Of a stretch of DNA of 64,000 bases, positions 1-8,257 are shown one piece after another; the stretch's first letter is position 1; every line of letters begins with the position of its first letter. The notes beneath the pieces were generated by a model that saw nothing but the letters and a program-made list of their open reading frames with translations, was not told the origin of the DNA and did no database searches. Origin of the DNA: Alloyangia pacifica. GTDB taxonomy: Bacteria > Pseudomonadota > Alphaproteobacteria > Rhodobacterales > Rhodobacteraceae. Where the stretch lies: positions 186,001 to 250,000 of the forward strand of contig NZ_FOZW01000006.1 of the NCBI RefSeq assembly GCF_900116195.1, in the 5' to 3' direction. Both the position numbers and the translations under genes were made by a program.

Positions 1-43
1 AGATATATCCCGCGGGCGCCCGAAGGGCGCGGGCAGAGCCCCC
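1..43 (+). repeat. Dispersed intergenic repeat, 3' hairpin part, cut by window edge
   Basis: The segment reads ATATCCCGCGGG, then a short inverted repeat, then GGGCAGAGCCCCC. The same order of parts recurs near 17.1, 36.8, 43.0 and 53.6 kb. The left part lies outside the window. It sits downstream of the minus-strand gene ending at 139. Confidence 0.6.
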
Positions 44-138
44 ATCTGGCGCGCAAACAAAAAGGCGAGGCCCCCGCCCCGCCTTGCTTCGCCGCATTCA
101 GCCCTGCGCTGCCACGGAGGAGCGTCAGACCCAGGTGC

Positions 139-468
139 TCAGGCCAAACCCTTCTTTCGTTCCAGCATGCCGCGCAGGTCCTCGGCCTCGTGACGGGCCT
201 CGCGCAGGCCTTCCATGGCGGCGGACAGTTCTGCCTCGGTCTGCGCCAGCTGGTTGGTCAGCTCGGCCTCGCGCTGCTGCAGATAGGTGATCGCCTGGTC
301 GCGGGTCTCTTCGGCTTCGTGCAGCTCGCGGCTCATCTTCTCGAGCTGGTCGACATCTGCCTGCGCCACACGCTTGAAGCGATGCACCAGCCAGTTGGCG
401 AACCAGCCCATGCAGAAGGCCACGAAGAGTATGACCGCCGTCGCGATCACGAATTCCGTCCGGTTCAT
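139..468 (-). CDS. Small coiled-coil inner-membrane protein
   Basis: A 109-residue protein with one hydrophobic segment at about residues 7-29, then a basic turn and a long heptad-like stretch rich in Glu, Gln, Leu and Ala (about 36-105), typical of a coiled coil. It probably sits in the inner membrane with the coiled coil in the cytoplasm or periplasm. Its ATG overlaps the stop of the upstream OmpA-family gene by four bases (ATGA), so the two are translationally coupled and probably work together at the envelope. I recognise similar small proteins beside this OmpA gene in Rhodobacterales but know no function. The frame and coupling are strong evidence that it is real. Confidence 0.8.
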   Translation of the reverse strand: MNRTEFVIATAVILFVAFCMGWFANWLVHRFKRVAQADVDQLEKMSRELHEAEETRDQAITYLQQREAELTNQLAQTEAELSAAMEGLREARHEAEDLRGMLERKKGLA

Positions 469-2450
469 TCCTCTGCCCCTTCCATGCCAGCTTCGCCCGT
501 GCCTGCCTCGTCCTGCGCCGCGTCGTCCTGCGCGGCGTCATCTTCTTCGCCGGGGCCCGCATCCTGCCCCGCGTCCTGCGCGCCTTCGGCGCTCTCCTGC
601 TCGATCTGCTCGAGCGCGGTCGGTTCTTCTTCGGTGGGTTCCGGCCGCACGAGTTTGAACTCGATGCGGCGGTTCGCCTCGCGGCCCTCTTCCGTACTGT
701 TATCCGCAATCGGCAGGGTTTCGCCATAGCCTTTCACGCGATAGCTCGAGGTCAGGACGCGGCGATTGCGCAGCGCATCGAGCACCGACTGCGCGCGGTC
801 GCGGCTCAGCGCCTCGTTCATCGACTCGCGGCCCTGGCTGTCGGTGTGGCCCTGGATCTCGAGCGGGATGTCGCCGCAGAGCTTCAGCAGCTCTGCGAGA
901 TCGTCCATGATGTCCTTCGCCGAGGAGTCGAGATTGGCCGATCCCGGCTCGAAACTGATCTTGCGATCGCCGATCAGCTCCACGATCTGCGCTTCGCATT
1001 GCTCGGGGGTCGGGATGCCCAGCTCGGGATCGAGCTTTTCCTGGTAGGTGACGTCGATCTCGTAGTCGGCGCCGTCGCCGAGCTTTTCGGACAGCAGCCC
1101 GGCGATCTCGGCGTTGGCGTCCTTGTTGCCGGTATTGCCCGAGACGCGGACCAGCTCGGGGGTCACGCGCAGCGCGCCGTTGCTGAGATATCCCAGCGCC
1201 TCGAGCCCGGTCAGCACGCGGGTCGACCAGCCGGCGGGCAGCCCCTCGGCGACGCGCGCGGCGGTATAGACGCTTTCGGAGCCGAACAGCGCCTTGGCGA
1301 GGCTGTCCGCGGTTTCGCGCGCCATATCCGTGTTGATCCGGCCGCGCAGCTGCACGGCGCCCTCCGGCGAAAGGGTCGCGGTGAACTCGGGCGGGCCCTG
1401 GTCGGTCTCCTGCGGCGGCTCGGGCAGCGTGGCATGCAGGGCGAAGACCTGCGGCAGTCCTGCCTCGAGCTCGCCCACCACCTTGTCGAAAAGCGCCTGA
1501 TCGGTGCCTTCGAGCGCCAGCAGAGAGACATCGGCATTGGAGAAGGTGACCGATCCGCCGCCCAGCTCCTGCACCGCCGCGATGGCCATGGCCCCGGCCT
1601 CGCCCCAGCGGCGCGAGGGCACGCCGAGCCCGAGGCGGCAGTTGGCATTGCCCTCGAAGCCCGCGGTCCCCGCGGCGTTCAGGATGCGGTCGCGCGCGGC
1701 TTCGGTATCGGCGGAACAGGCGTCGAAACGCGGCCCTTCCTCATCCATCACGAAGCGCAGGGTGAATGGCGTGATCACCGGGCGCGGCGCGGACAGGTCG
1801 AGGGTCAGCTCGACGCCCCGCGGCACCCGGCGCAGCAGTTCGCGTTCGATTTCCCGGCGCGAGGTCTCGCTGTCGGTCATCGCCTTGATGTGCACCCGCC
1901 CCGCTGAGACGGAGATCTTCGAGCGCGGCAGGTCTTCGAGCGCGCGACCGGCGAAGTCCACCGCGGCAGCCCAGCCCTCGGGTCTGGGGAAATCGGCCTC
2001 TTCCAGTAGATCGGCCACCTGCTGCTCGTCCCTGACCATCCCCGAAAGCCGGTCCAGAAGGCGCTCGCGGTCGGTCTCGCCGGGCACGAGGCCGATGACG
2101 GAGATGCCGGATTCGTTGCGCAGGATTTCCATCGAGAAGCGTGGCGGCTCGATCGCCTCGGCGTCGGCCACCAGCATCTGGTCGATCACACGGGCGGAAT
2201 CCACCACCGAGCCGGCCACGGTCATCGCGCGGAAACGCGCCGCCTCGTCGGGGGCGGTACCGATCAAGAAGACCTGCAAGCCGTTGACGTCGACCTCGGC
2301 CCAGTCCTGCCCATCGCGCACCAGCGCGTCGGCGACATCCTGCCGCGATGCGGCCTCGATCATCTGCATCGAGAAAAAGGCGGTGCCGGCGCAGAGCGCC
2401 GCAGCGGCAGCAAAGGCGGTTGCCGGAATGAGATAGCCGGAAAGGCGCAT
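465..2450 (-). CDS. OmpA-family peptidoglycan-binding protein with BON-like repeats
   Basis: A 661-residue protein. A hydrophobic segment at about residues 9-31 is a signal anchor. The middle holds repeated BON-like alpha/beta units, with phrases such as VSGRVHIKAM and VQLRGRINTD. An OmpA C-terminal domain at roughly 490-600 has the peptidoglycan-binding signatures GHTDSQG and NRRIEF. The last 60 residues are an acidic, low-complexity Glu/Asp/Ala tail. The family links the outer envelope non-covalently to peptidoglycan; here the protein is probably membrane-anchored with a periplasmic domain. I start at the ATG at 2450; the TTG just before it is also possible. The gene overlaps the coiled-coil gene downstream. 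The acidic tail is unusual for OmpA domains and may be a docking or charge-repelling extension. Confidence 0.85.
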   Translation of the reverse strand: MRLSGYLIPATAFAAAAALCAGTAFFSMQMIEAASRQDVADALVRDGQDWAEVDVNGLQVFLIGTAPDEAARFRAMTVAGSVVDSARVIDQMLVADAEAIEPPRFSMEILRNESGISVIGLVPGETDRERLLDRLSGMVRDEQQVADLLEEADFPRPEGWAAAVDFAGRALEDLPRSKISVSAGRVHIKAMTDSETSRREIERELLRRVPRGVELTLDLSAPRPVITPFTLRFVMDEEGPRFDACSADTEAARDRILNAAGTAGFEGNANCRLGLGVPSRRWGEAGAMAIAAVQELGGGSVTFSNADVSLLALEGTDQALFDKVVGELEAGLPQVFALHATLPEPPQETDQGPPEFTATLSPEGAVQLRGRINTDMARETADSLAKALFGSESVYTAARVAEGLPAGWSTRVLTGLEALGYLSNGALRVTPELVRVSGNTGNKDANAEIAGLLSEKLGDGADYEIDVTYQEKLDPELGIPTPEQCEAQIVELIGDRKISFEPGSANLDSSAKDIMDDLAELLKLCGDIPLEIQGHTDSQGRESMNEALSRDRAQSVLDALRNRRVLTSSYRVKGYGETLPIADNSTEEGREANRRIEFKLVRPEPTEEEPTALEQIEQESAEGAQDAGQDAGPGEEDDAAQDDAAQDEAGTGEAGMEGAEE

Positions 2451-2512
2451 CAATGCGTCCCTTTCTTGATCATATTTTTATCTCTGATACGCCCGGCCCC
2501 AGGTCGGCGCAA

Positions 2513-3481
2513 TCATGCCAACAGGGCAGCGGCGAAAAACAGCACGGGCAGCAGGCCGGCGTCGCGATTGGCCCTGAACAGCTTGAGCAGCACGTCATTG
2601 TCGTTCACGTCGAGTTTGCGCATCTGCCACATCATGTGCCAGCCGAAGGCCCAGGGGCCGGCGATCAGGATCACCAGCTGCCCGATCTCGCCATGCGGCG
2701 CGGCCAGCACCACGGCGATCCCCATGAGCGCTACCGAGATCACCAGGAAGCGCGCCAGCATCGCCGGGGTGCGGGCGTCGCCGAAGAGCCGCGCGGTGGA
2801 TTTGACCCCTATCAGCGCGTCGTCTTCCTTGTCCTGGTGGGCGTAGATCGTGTCGTAGAACAGCGTCCAGGCCATGCCCGAGAAATAGAGTGCCACGGCG
2901 GGCCAGCCGAGGCTGCCGCTGTGCGCCGTCCAGGCCAGAAGCGCGCCCCAGTTGAAGGCGATGCCGAGGAAGACCTGCGGCCACCAGGTGAAGCGCTTGG
3001 CAAAGGGGTAGATCGCCACCGGTCCCAGCGCCACGATCCCCAGCAGGATCGCCATCGGCGGGAAGGTCAGCAGGATGGCAAAGGAGATCAGGCATTGGAT
3101 CACCGCCCAGGCCAGCGCCTGCTTCACGCTCACCTGCCCCGAGGGGATGGGGCGCGAGGCGGTGCGGGCCACCGAGCCGTCGAAGTCGCGGTCGGTGATG
3201 TCGTTCCAGGTGCAGCCGGCGCCACGCATCAGGATCGCCCCGATACCACAGCCAGCGAAGATCCACAGGTCGAACCAGCGCGCCTGCCCGTCGGCAACCA
3301 TCGCCAGCAAAAGCCCCCACCAGCAGGGCAGCAGCAAAAGCCACGTGCCGATCGGCCGGTCGGCGCGCGACAGGCGCAGGTAGGGTCGGCTCCAGGCCGG
3401 GGCGTGGTGATCCACCCAGTTTCCCCGAACCGCGTCGGAGACCTGTCCTTCGGGATCTGGCGCTGCGCCGGGATGGGTCAT
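2513..3481 (-). CDS. ubiA: 4-hydroxybenzoate polyprenyltransferase
   Basis: A 322-residue integral membrane prenyltransferase that joins a polyprenyl diphosphate to 4-hydroxybenzoate in ubiquinone synthesis. The first metal-binding motif NDITDRDFD lies at residues 93-101, and the second, DTIYAHQDKEDD, is in the middle of the protein; both hold the Mg-diphosphate ligands of the UbiA family. Eight or nine hydrophobic segments follow the family pattern, and the length is close to that of UbiA enzymes. The start at 3481 is preceded by GAGGCGG about eight bases upstream. That ribosome site lies opposite the start region of the divergent rsmE gene, so the two genes leave only 12 bases between start codons. 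Confidence 0.95.
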   Translation of the reverse strand: MTHPGAAPDPEGQVSDAVRGNWVDHHAPAWSRPYLRLSRADRPIGTWLLLLPCWWGLLLAMVADGQARWFDLWIFAGCGIGAILMRGAGCTWNDITDRDFDGSVARTASRPIPSGQVSVKQALAWAVIQCLISFAILLTFPPMAILLGIVALGPVAIYPFAKRFTWWPQVFLGIAFNWGALLAWTAHSGSLGWPAVALYFSGMAWTLFYDTIYAHQDKEDDALIGVKSTARLFGDARTPAMLARFLVISVALMGIAVVLAAPHGEIGQLVILIAGPWAFGWHMMWQMRKLDVNDNDVLLKLFRANRDAGLLPVLFFAAALLA

Positions 3482-3493
3482 ATGGTCCGCCTC

Positions 3494-4222
3494 ATGACTG
3501 CTAAGGTACGCCTGTATGTAGACGACCCGCTGGGCGCGGGACAACCGGTCGCTCTCGCGAGGGAGCAGGCCCATTATCTCTTTTCCGTGATGCGGCTGCC
3601 GGTCGGCGCGCCGGTTGCCCTGTTTAACGGGCGCGACGGCGAATGGCTGGCCGAGGTGGCCGAGGCCGGGAAGCGTGGCGGCACGCTGACCTGCGTGGAA
3701 CAGACCCGCCCGCAAGGCACGCCGCCCGACCTCTGGCTACTCTTCGCGCCGATCAAGAAGGCGCGCACCGATTTCATCGTCGAGAAAGCGGTGGAGCTCG
3801 GCGTGCGCCGCATCGTACCAGTGCAGACCGCCTTCACCAATTCCGAGCGCATCCGGCAGGACCGGCTGCAGGCGCATGCGGTCGAGGCGGCCGAGCAATG
3901 CGGCGCCACCTTCGTTCCCGAGGTCGCCGAGCTGCAGAAGCTGGACCGGCTGATGGCCGAGTGGGCCGATCGCCGGCTGCTCTTCTGCGACGAGGCATCG
4001 GCCGGGGGCGGCACGGACTACGTCGCGCTGCTCGCTGGAGACCCCGCACCCTGGGCGGTGCTGATCGGTCCCGAGGGCGGCTTTTCCGATCAGGAGCGTA
4101 CGAGGCTGCATGGCATGGAGCAGGCCACGGCCATCGCGCTCGGCCCGCGAATCCTGCGCGCCGATACGGCGGCGGTGGCCGCGCTGACGCTCTGGCAGGC
4201 GCATTGCGGGGACTGGGCATGA
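3494..4222 (+). CDS. rsmE: 16S rRNA (uracil-1498 N3)-methyltransferase
   Basis: A 242-residue SPOUT-class methyltransferase that methylates U1498 of 16S rRNA using S-adenosylmethionine. The knot signatures VLIGPEGGFSDQE and LGPRILRADTA are both present near the C-terminus, and the N-terminal MTAKVRLYVDDPLGAG matches the family start. I chose the ATG at 3494 because homologues begin with this phrase; an ATG at 3482 is in frame but adds residues not typical of the family. It is divergent from ubiA with almost no spacer and overlaps the following acetyltransferase by four bases (ATGA), so it leads an operon of at least three genes. Confidence 0.95.
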   Translation: MTAKVRLYVDDPLGAGQPVALAREQAHYLFSVMRLPVGAPVALFNGRDGEWLAEVAEAGKRGGTLTCVEQTRPQGTPPDLWLLFAPIKKARTDFIVEKAVELGVRRIVPVQTAFTNSERIRQDRLQAHAVEAAEQCGATFVPEVAELQKLDRLMAEWADRRLLFCDEASAGGGTDYVALLAGDPAPWAVLIGPEGGFSDQERTRLHGMEQATAIALGPRILRADTAAVAALTLWQAHCGDWA

Positions 4223-5076
4223 TCCGCCGCGCCCTGCCGGGAGATGCGGCGGCGCTTGAAAGATCTCTTTCGCAGCACGCCGAGACATCGATGTTCCTGC
4301 GCGGCAATATCGCGGTCGCGGGCCTCGGCGACAGCTCGCACCCCTATGCCACGACCGTCCACGTCTGGCCCGAGAGCGGCCCGATCCGCGCCGCCTTTGG
4401 CCGGACTGCCCTCGGATATGTGATGTGCCAAGCCCCGGACGCTCCCGCCGAGGTGTTTCGTGCCTATGCCGGGACCATCGCTGACCAGCCGGTTGCCGCG
4501 GTCACCGGCCCGCCGGATGCTTCGGCCAGGCTGATCGACGCGATGGGACTTGGTGTGGAGACCTTCCGTCTCAACCACGTCGAGCCGCTCTACCGGCTCG
4601 ACCTCGCCGCGATGGCAGAGAGCCCGGACCACATCCGCCCGCCCCGACCAGAGGATATGGACCTGCTCGCCGACTGGTTCTTCGACTACGGGGTGGATAC
4701 GGGGATCGGCGGCACCGATGCAGCCGCCCGCAAAGAAGCCCGAGCGCGCGCCGAGCGAAGCATAGACCGCCCGGCGCTGCGCCTTCTGATCGAAGGCGGC
4801 ACCCCCGCCGCCATGACTGACTTCAACGCCGAGGTCGCGGACATCGTCCAGATCGGCGGCGTCTTCGTGCCCCGCGCCTTGCGCAACGCCGCACGAGGCC
4901 GGCGCGTGGTCCATGCGCAGCTCTGCGAGGCGCGGGCCCGCGGGATCCGCACCGCGGTGCTCTTTGCCAACAACCCGGCGGCGGCGCGCGCCTACGAGGC
5001 GATCGGCTTCGAGCACATCGGAGGCTATAGGGTCGCGGTTCTGCACCACCCGCAGACGGCAGGAGCACCCGCATGA
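4219..5076 (+). CDS. GNAT-family N-acetyltransferase
   Basis: A 285-residue protein. The C-terminal half has the GNAT acetyl-CoA fold: the strand and loop VQIGGVFVPRALRNAARGR for the pyrophosphate, then FANNPAAARAYEAIGFEHIGGYRV, which is the usual end of the domain. The N-terminal half (about 1-150) is a divergent, possibly degenerate second GNAT-like region, which explains why it is longer than a minimal GNAT protein. The substrate cannot be read from sequence. It overlaps rsmE upstream and the next gene downstream by four bases each, so the three are probably co-translated. Confidence 0.85.
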   Translation: MIRRALPGDAAALERSLSQHAETSMFLRGNIAVAGLGDSSHPYATTVHVWPESGPIRAAFGRTALGYVMCQAPDAPAEVFRAYAGTIADQPVAAVTGPPDASARLIDAMGLGVETFRLNHVEPLYRLDLAAMAESPDHIRPPRPEDMDLLADWFFDYGVDTGIGGTDAAARKEARARAERSIDRPALRLLIEGGTPAAMTDFNAEVADIVQIGGVFVPRALRNAARGRRVVHAQLCEARARGIRTAVLFANNPAAARAYEAIGFEHIGGYRVAVLHHPQTAGAPA

Positions 5077-5600
5077 GCTTCCTGCGTCCCGAAGCCAAAG
5101 CCACGCTGATGCGCTGGCGCGAGGTGCTGGCAGGGGCCGGAACGATGGCGCTCGGGCTCTACTGGGCGCTGTTTACCGGTGGGCTGCTGGCGCTGCTGGG
5201 ATGGATCGTTGCGGCCATCGGGGCAGCACTGACCTTCGCCGGGGTGCAGCGCGCGCGCTTCCGCACGGGCACCGGCGGGCCGGGGATGGTGCAGGTGGTC
5301 GAGGGGCGGATCAGCTATTTCGGCCCGCTCACCGGCGGCTTCGCCGACCTCGGCAGCCTCACCGCCCTCACCCTCGATCCAACCGCGAAACCGCCACACT
5401 GGCTGTTGCGCAGCGAGGACGGCACCACTCTGGCGATTCCGCTCACCGCCGAAGGGTCGGAGCATCTTTTCGACATCTTCGCGCAGTTGCCCGGGCTGCA
5501 GACCGAGCGGATGCTCTCGAAGATGATGGCGGGCGGCTCCGCACCGGTGCTCATCTGGCAGCGCGCCAATGCACAAAACCGCATCCTCCGTCTGCATTGA
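5073..5600 (+). CDS. Conserved two-TM membrane protein of unknown function
   Basis: A 175-residue protein with two adjacent hydrophobic segments near the N-terminus (about residues 20-60) and a soluble C-terminal domain of about 110 residues. It contains the phrase MVQVVEGRISYFGPLTGGFADL, with beta-rich character like membrane-anchored regulatory or PH-like domains. I recognise it as a family-restricted conserved hypothetical protein of Rhodobacterales but not its role. It overlaps the GNAT gene by four bases. A ubiquinone or ribosome link through the operon would be guesswork. Confidence 0.75.
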   Translation: MSFLRPEAKATLMRWREVLAGAGTMALGLYWALFTGGLLALLGWIVAAIGAALTFAGVQRARFRTGTGGPGMVQVVEGRISYFGPLTGGFADLGSLTALTLDPTAKPPHWLLRSEDGTTLAIPLTAEGSEHLFDIFAQLPGLQTERMLSKMMAGGSAPVLIWQRANAQNRILRLH

Positions 5601-5666
5601 CAAGGGCTTCGGTTCCTTCCATCCCTGACCTTCGACACCAGAGGCGAGCAAGATCGGAACCCAGCT

Positions 5667-7037
5667 ATGTCCATTCCTCAATCCGGCGGCGGGCCGATCG
5701 AACATCACGCGCAGCTTGGCGAATACCTCGAAGAGGGCATCAAGCCCAAGGACGACTGGCGCATCGGCACCGAGCACGAGAAGTTCGGCTACCTGACCGA
5801 CACCCATGCGCCGCTGCCCTATGACGGCGAGCGGTCGATCAAGGCCGTGCTCGAAGGATTGCGCGACCGCCACGGCTGGGCCGAGGTCAACGAGGGTGGC
5901 AACCTCATCGGGCTGACCAAGGACGGGGCGAACGTCTCGCTCGAACCCGGCGGCGCGCTGGAGCTCTCGGGCGCCCCGCTCGAGACCATCCACCAGACCT
6001 GCGACGAGGTGAACGAGCACCTGCGCGAGGTGAAGGGCATTGCCGACGAGATCGGCGTGGGCTTCATCGGCCTCGGCGCCGCGCCCGAGTGGAAGCACGA
6101 GGAAATGCCCCTCATGCCCAAGGGCCGCTACAAGCTGATGGATGCCTACATGGGCAAGGTCGGCACCACCGGCACCACGATGATGCGGCGCACCTGCACG
6201 GTGCAGGTGAACCTCGACTTCGGCTCCGAGCTCGACATGATCAAGAAGATGCGCGTGGCGCTGGCGCTGCAGCCCGTCGCCACCGCGCTCTTTGCCAACT
6301 CGCCCTTCCTCGAGGGCAAGCCCAATGGCATGAAGAGCTATCGCTCCTATGTCTGGCGCAACCTCGACGACGCGCGCACCGGCATGCTGCCCTTCGTCTT
6401 CGATGAGGGCTTCGGCTTCGAGAGCTACGTTGAATATGCGCTCGATGTGCCGATGTACTTCGTCTACCGCGACGGCAAGTACATCGACGCGCTCGGCCAG
6501 TCCTTCCGCGACTTCATGGCGGGCCGCCTGCCTGCCCTGCCCGGCGAGAAGCCGACGCTCTCTGACTGGGCCGACCACCTGACCACGCTTTTCCCCGAGG
6601 CGCGGATGAAGAAATTCATCGAGATGCGCGGCGCCGATGGCGGTCCGTGGCGGCGGCTCTGCGCCTTGCCCGCTTTCTGGGTGGGCCTGACCTACGACCA
6701 GGGTGCGCTGGACGCCGCCTGGGACCTGGTGAAGGGTTGGGATGCGGAAACCCGTCAGGGGCTGCGTGTCGCCGCCTCGGAGCAGGCGCTGCAGGCCGAG
6801 GTGAACGGCATCCGCATGCACGATCTTGCGGCGCAGGTGCTGGAGATCGCCGAGGCGGGCCTCAAATCGCGCGCCAAGCCCGGTGCGGGCGGCCTGCTGC
6901 CGGACGAGACGCATTTCCTCAACGCGCTGAAGGAAAGCGTCGAGAGCGGCACGGTGCAGGCCGACGAGATGCTGGCCCAATACGAAGGCGACTGGGGCGG
7001 CGACCTGTCGAAGATCTACAGCGCCTACAGCTACTGA
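5667..7037 (+). CDS. gshA: Glutamate-cysteine ligase
   Basis: A 456-residue enzyme making gamma-glutamylcysteine from glutamate, cysteine and ATP, the first step of glutathione synthesis. The sequence is of the plant/alphaproteobacterial type rather than the E. coli type: near the N-terminus WRIGTEHEKFGY carries the glutamates that bind metal and substrate, followed by NLIGLTKDGANVSLEPGGALELSG and the RRTCTVQVNLDF strand. Length fits that family. It starts 66 bases after the previous gene and is followed by a clear intrinsic terminator, so it ends the operon. A ChaC-type glutathione-cleaving enzyme is encoded near 14.3 kb, but the two are not in one operon. Confidence 0.96.
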   Translation: MSIPQSGGGPIEHHAQLGEYLEEGIKPKDDWRIGTEHEKFGYLTDTHAPLPYDGERSIKAVLEGLRDRHGWAEVNEGGNLIGLTKDGANVSLEPGGALELSGAPLETIHQTCDEVNEHLREVKGIADEIGVGFIGLGAAPEWKHEEMPLMPKGRYKLMDAYMGKVGTTGTTMMRRTCTVQVNLDFGSELDMIKKMRVALALQPVATALFANSPFLEGKPNGMKSYRSYVWRNLDDARTGMLPFVFDEGFGFESYVEYALDVPMYFVYRDGKYIDALGQSFRDFMAGRLPALPGEKPTLSDWADHLTTLFPEARMKKFIEMRGADGGPWRRLCALPAFWVGLTYDQGALDAAWDLVKGWDAETRQGLRVAASEQALQAEVNGIRMHDLAAQVLEIAEAGLKSRAKPGAGGLLPDETHFLNALKESVESGTVQADEMLAQYEGDWGGDLSKIYSAYSY

Positions 7038-7066
7038 CGCACGGCACCCCGCGCCCAGACCTGGAC

Positions 7067-7094
7067 CCGCCCGGCCCCTCGACCGGGCGGTTTT
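7067..7094 (+). terminator. Intrinsic terminator of gshA
   Basis: A perfect 8-bp stem, CCGCCCGG and CCGGGCGG, encloses an 8-base loop and is followed directly by TTTT. It lies 30 bases after the gshA stop. Confidence 0.8.
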
Positions 7095-7227
7095 CACTTG
7101 CCCATTGCGGAAACTTGTACGCAGCCGCAGAGACGCGCGGAATTCCGGCGCTGTGTCGCGTCGATCCGATCATGAGAAGAGGGGAAGCCGAGAAAGGCGA
7201 AAAGCGCGCTCCACGGAGCAGGTAATT

Positions 7228-7294
7228 CCTCGACGCCACGCACTGGGTGGGGGCTGAAACGGCGCGGCGCCGAGGGAAGCCATATGCAGCTACA
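7228..7294. repeat. 67-bp intergenic repeat, copy 1
   Basis: This segment and 7485-7550 match at about 61 of 67 positions with one single-base indel. The shared core includes CACTGGGTGGGGGCTGAA and GGCGCGGCGCCGAGGGAAGC and ends in ATGCAGCTACA. The two copies are direct repeats 257 bp apart in the gene-free stretch between gshA and the RsbW-like gene. I do not recognise the family, and flanking sequence is not shared. Confidence 0.85.
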
Positions 7295-7354
7295 AGATCG
7301 GGTATCCCCCCGAAATCGGGCGAGACTATGGTGGGCCTGAGGCCTTCGTGCAGC

Positions 7355-7414
7355 AAAAATTGCCGTTTTCGCAGGACCGGCGAAACCTCGCCTCCCATAC
7401 TGCCGCAACGGCAA
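7355..7414 (-). terminator. Candidate minus-strand terminator, distal hairpin
   Basis: On the minus strand TTGCCGTT and AACGGCAA form an 8-bp stem, with an inner TTCGC/GCGAA helix, and TTTTT follows the right arm. The loop is long, so it is weaker than its neighbour at 7413-7441. It would back up termination of any leftward transcript. Confidence 0.45.
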
Positions 7415-7441
7415 AAAAGCGCCCAGCCCGCTGCGGACGCT
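7413..7441 (-). terminator. Intrinsic terminator for a leftward transcript
   Basis: Read on the minus strand, AGCGTCC and GGGCGCT pair in seven positions, one being a U-G wobble that forms only in minus-strand RNA; the loop is 10 bases and TTTTTT follows. The nearest minus-strand gene ends at 7760, some 320 bases upstream, so this ends either a long 3' untranslated region or a separate small RNA. Confidence 0.6.
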
Positions 7442-7484
7442 CGCAGAAGGTCGTGATCTTTGGGGAATCTTCAGAGAGAGGGAA

Positions 7485-7550
7485 CCTCGGCACCGCGCAC
7501 TGGGTGGGGGCTGAACGGCGCGGCGCCGAGGGAAGCTTTATGCAGCTACA
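7485..7550. repeat. 67-bp intergenic repeat, copy 2
   Basis: Second copy of the repeat at 7228-7294, lacking one A and carrying TTTATG where copy 1 has CATATG. Read leftward, it lies about 45 bases before the minus-strand terminator at 7413-7441. Apart from repeats and hairpins I see no gene between 7095 and 7759. Confidence 0.85.
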
Positions 7551-7759
7551 CTCACAGGATGCGTGAAGAATAAGGCGATATTTGGGGAGCACATTGTCGA
7601 TCTCGTGGCGCCGCGAGAGCCGCGTTACCCGGATGTCGGGTGCCGGGACCCTTGCAGGATCGGGAACCGACACACCAATCGGTTCGTATGTCAGGCAGAC
7701 AGCGCGTCTTCTGCCTGCCGTCCGAGCCGAGAAGAACCCGCCCTTACAGGTCGGGCCGA

Positions 7760-8242
7760 CTATATCCCCTTCGACTGTCGACCGAGAGGCATCTCGATCT
7801 GCAGCACGTTCGTGCCGGCTTCGCGCCGGTAGGTCACCCGGACGGCGAGTCGGCGGATCAGGTACCAACCGAATCCCCCTTCCGGCAGGTCACCGCTGCC
7901 GACGAGCGGCCTCAGCTGTCCTTCTGGCAGGGTGAGATCAGGCATCGGTCTGCCGTTGTCGCGCAGCTCAAGCAGCATGGTTTCCCCGCGCGGGTCGAGA
8001 CGCACCGCGATGCGCCCGCCCTCGGAGGTAGAGTAGGCATGTTCGACGACGTTGTTCAGCGCCTCGGCCAGAACCAGTTCGATACAGCCCTGTACGGTTG
8101 GGCAAAGGTCGGCGCGGCTCAGCATCCCGGCGGCGCGAGCGAGTGCCGCGCGCACCCCTTGGGGTGTGGCCACGATGTCCAGCGAAAGCGCCTCGCACGC
8201 GGCGTCTGGCGCCCTGGCATCCGTCCCGGAACGAAACGCCAT
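7760..8242 (-). CDS. RsbW-like anti-sigma factor / serine kinase (HATPase_c)
   Basis: A protein of 160 residues from the ATG at 8242, or 163 from the ATG at 8251. It is a single GHKL ATPase domain: N-box EALNNVVEHAY at about 60-70, G1 box DNGRPMP at 95-101 and G2 box GGFGWYLI at 122-129. Proteins of this size bind a sigma factor or partner and phosphorylate a STAS-domain antagonist. I prefer 8242 because AAGGGA sits nine bases before it, whereas it abuts the 8251 codon. The STAS gene lies directly upstream with a short gap, forming the classic antagonist/kinase pair. No RsbU-type phosphatase or sigma factor is visible nearby, so the target is unknown. Confidence 0.88.
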   Translation of the reverse strand: MAFRSGTDARAPDAACEALSLDIVATPQGVRAALARAAGMLSRADLCPTVQGCIELVLAEALNNVVEHAYSTSEGGRIAVRLDPRGETMLLELRDNGRPMPDLTLPEGQLRPLVGSGDLPEGGFGWYLIRRLAVRVTYRREAGTNVLQIEMPLGRQSKGI

Positions 8243-8257
8243 GGTCCCCATTCCCTT

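Noticed and set aside
2453-3481. Upstream in-frame extension of rsmE
   Set aside because: It is antisense to ubiA, and homologues start at MTAKVRLYVDD.
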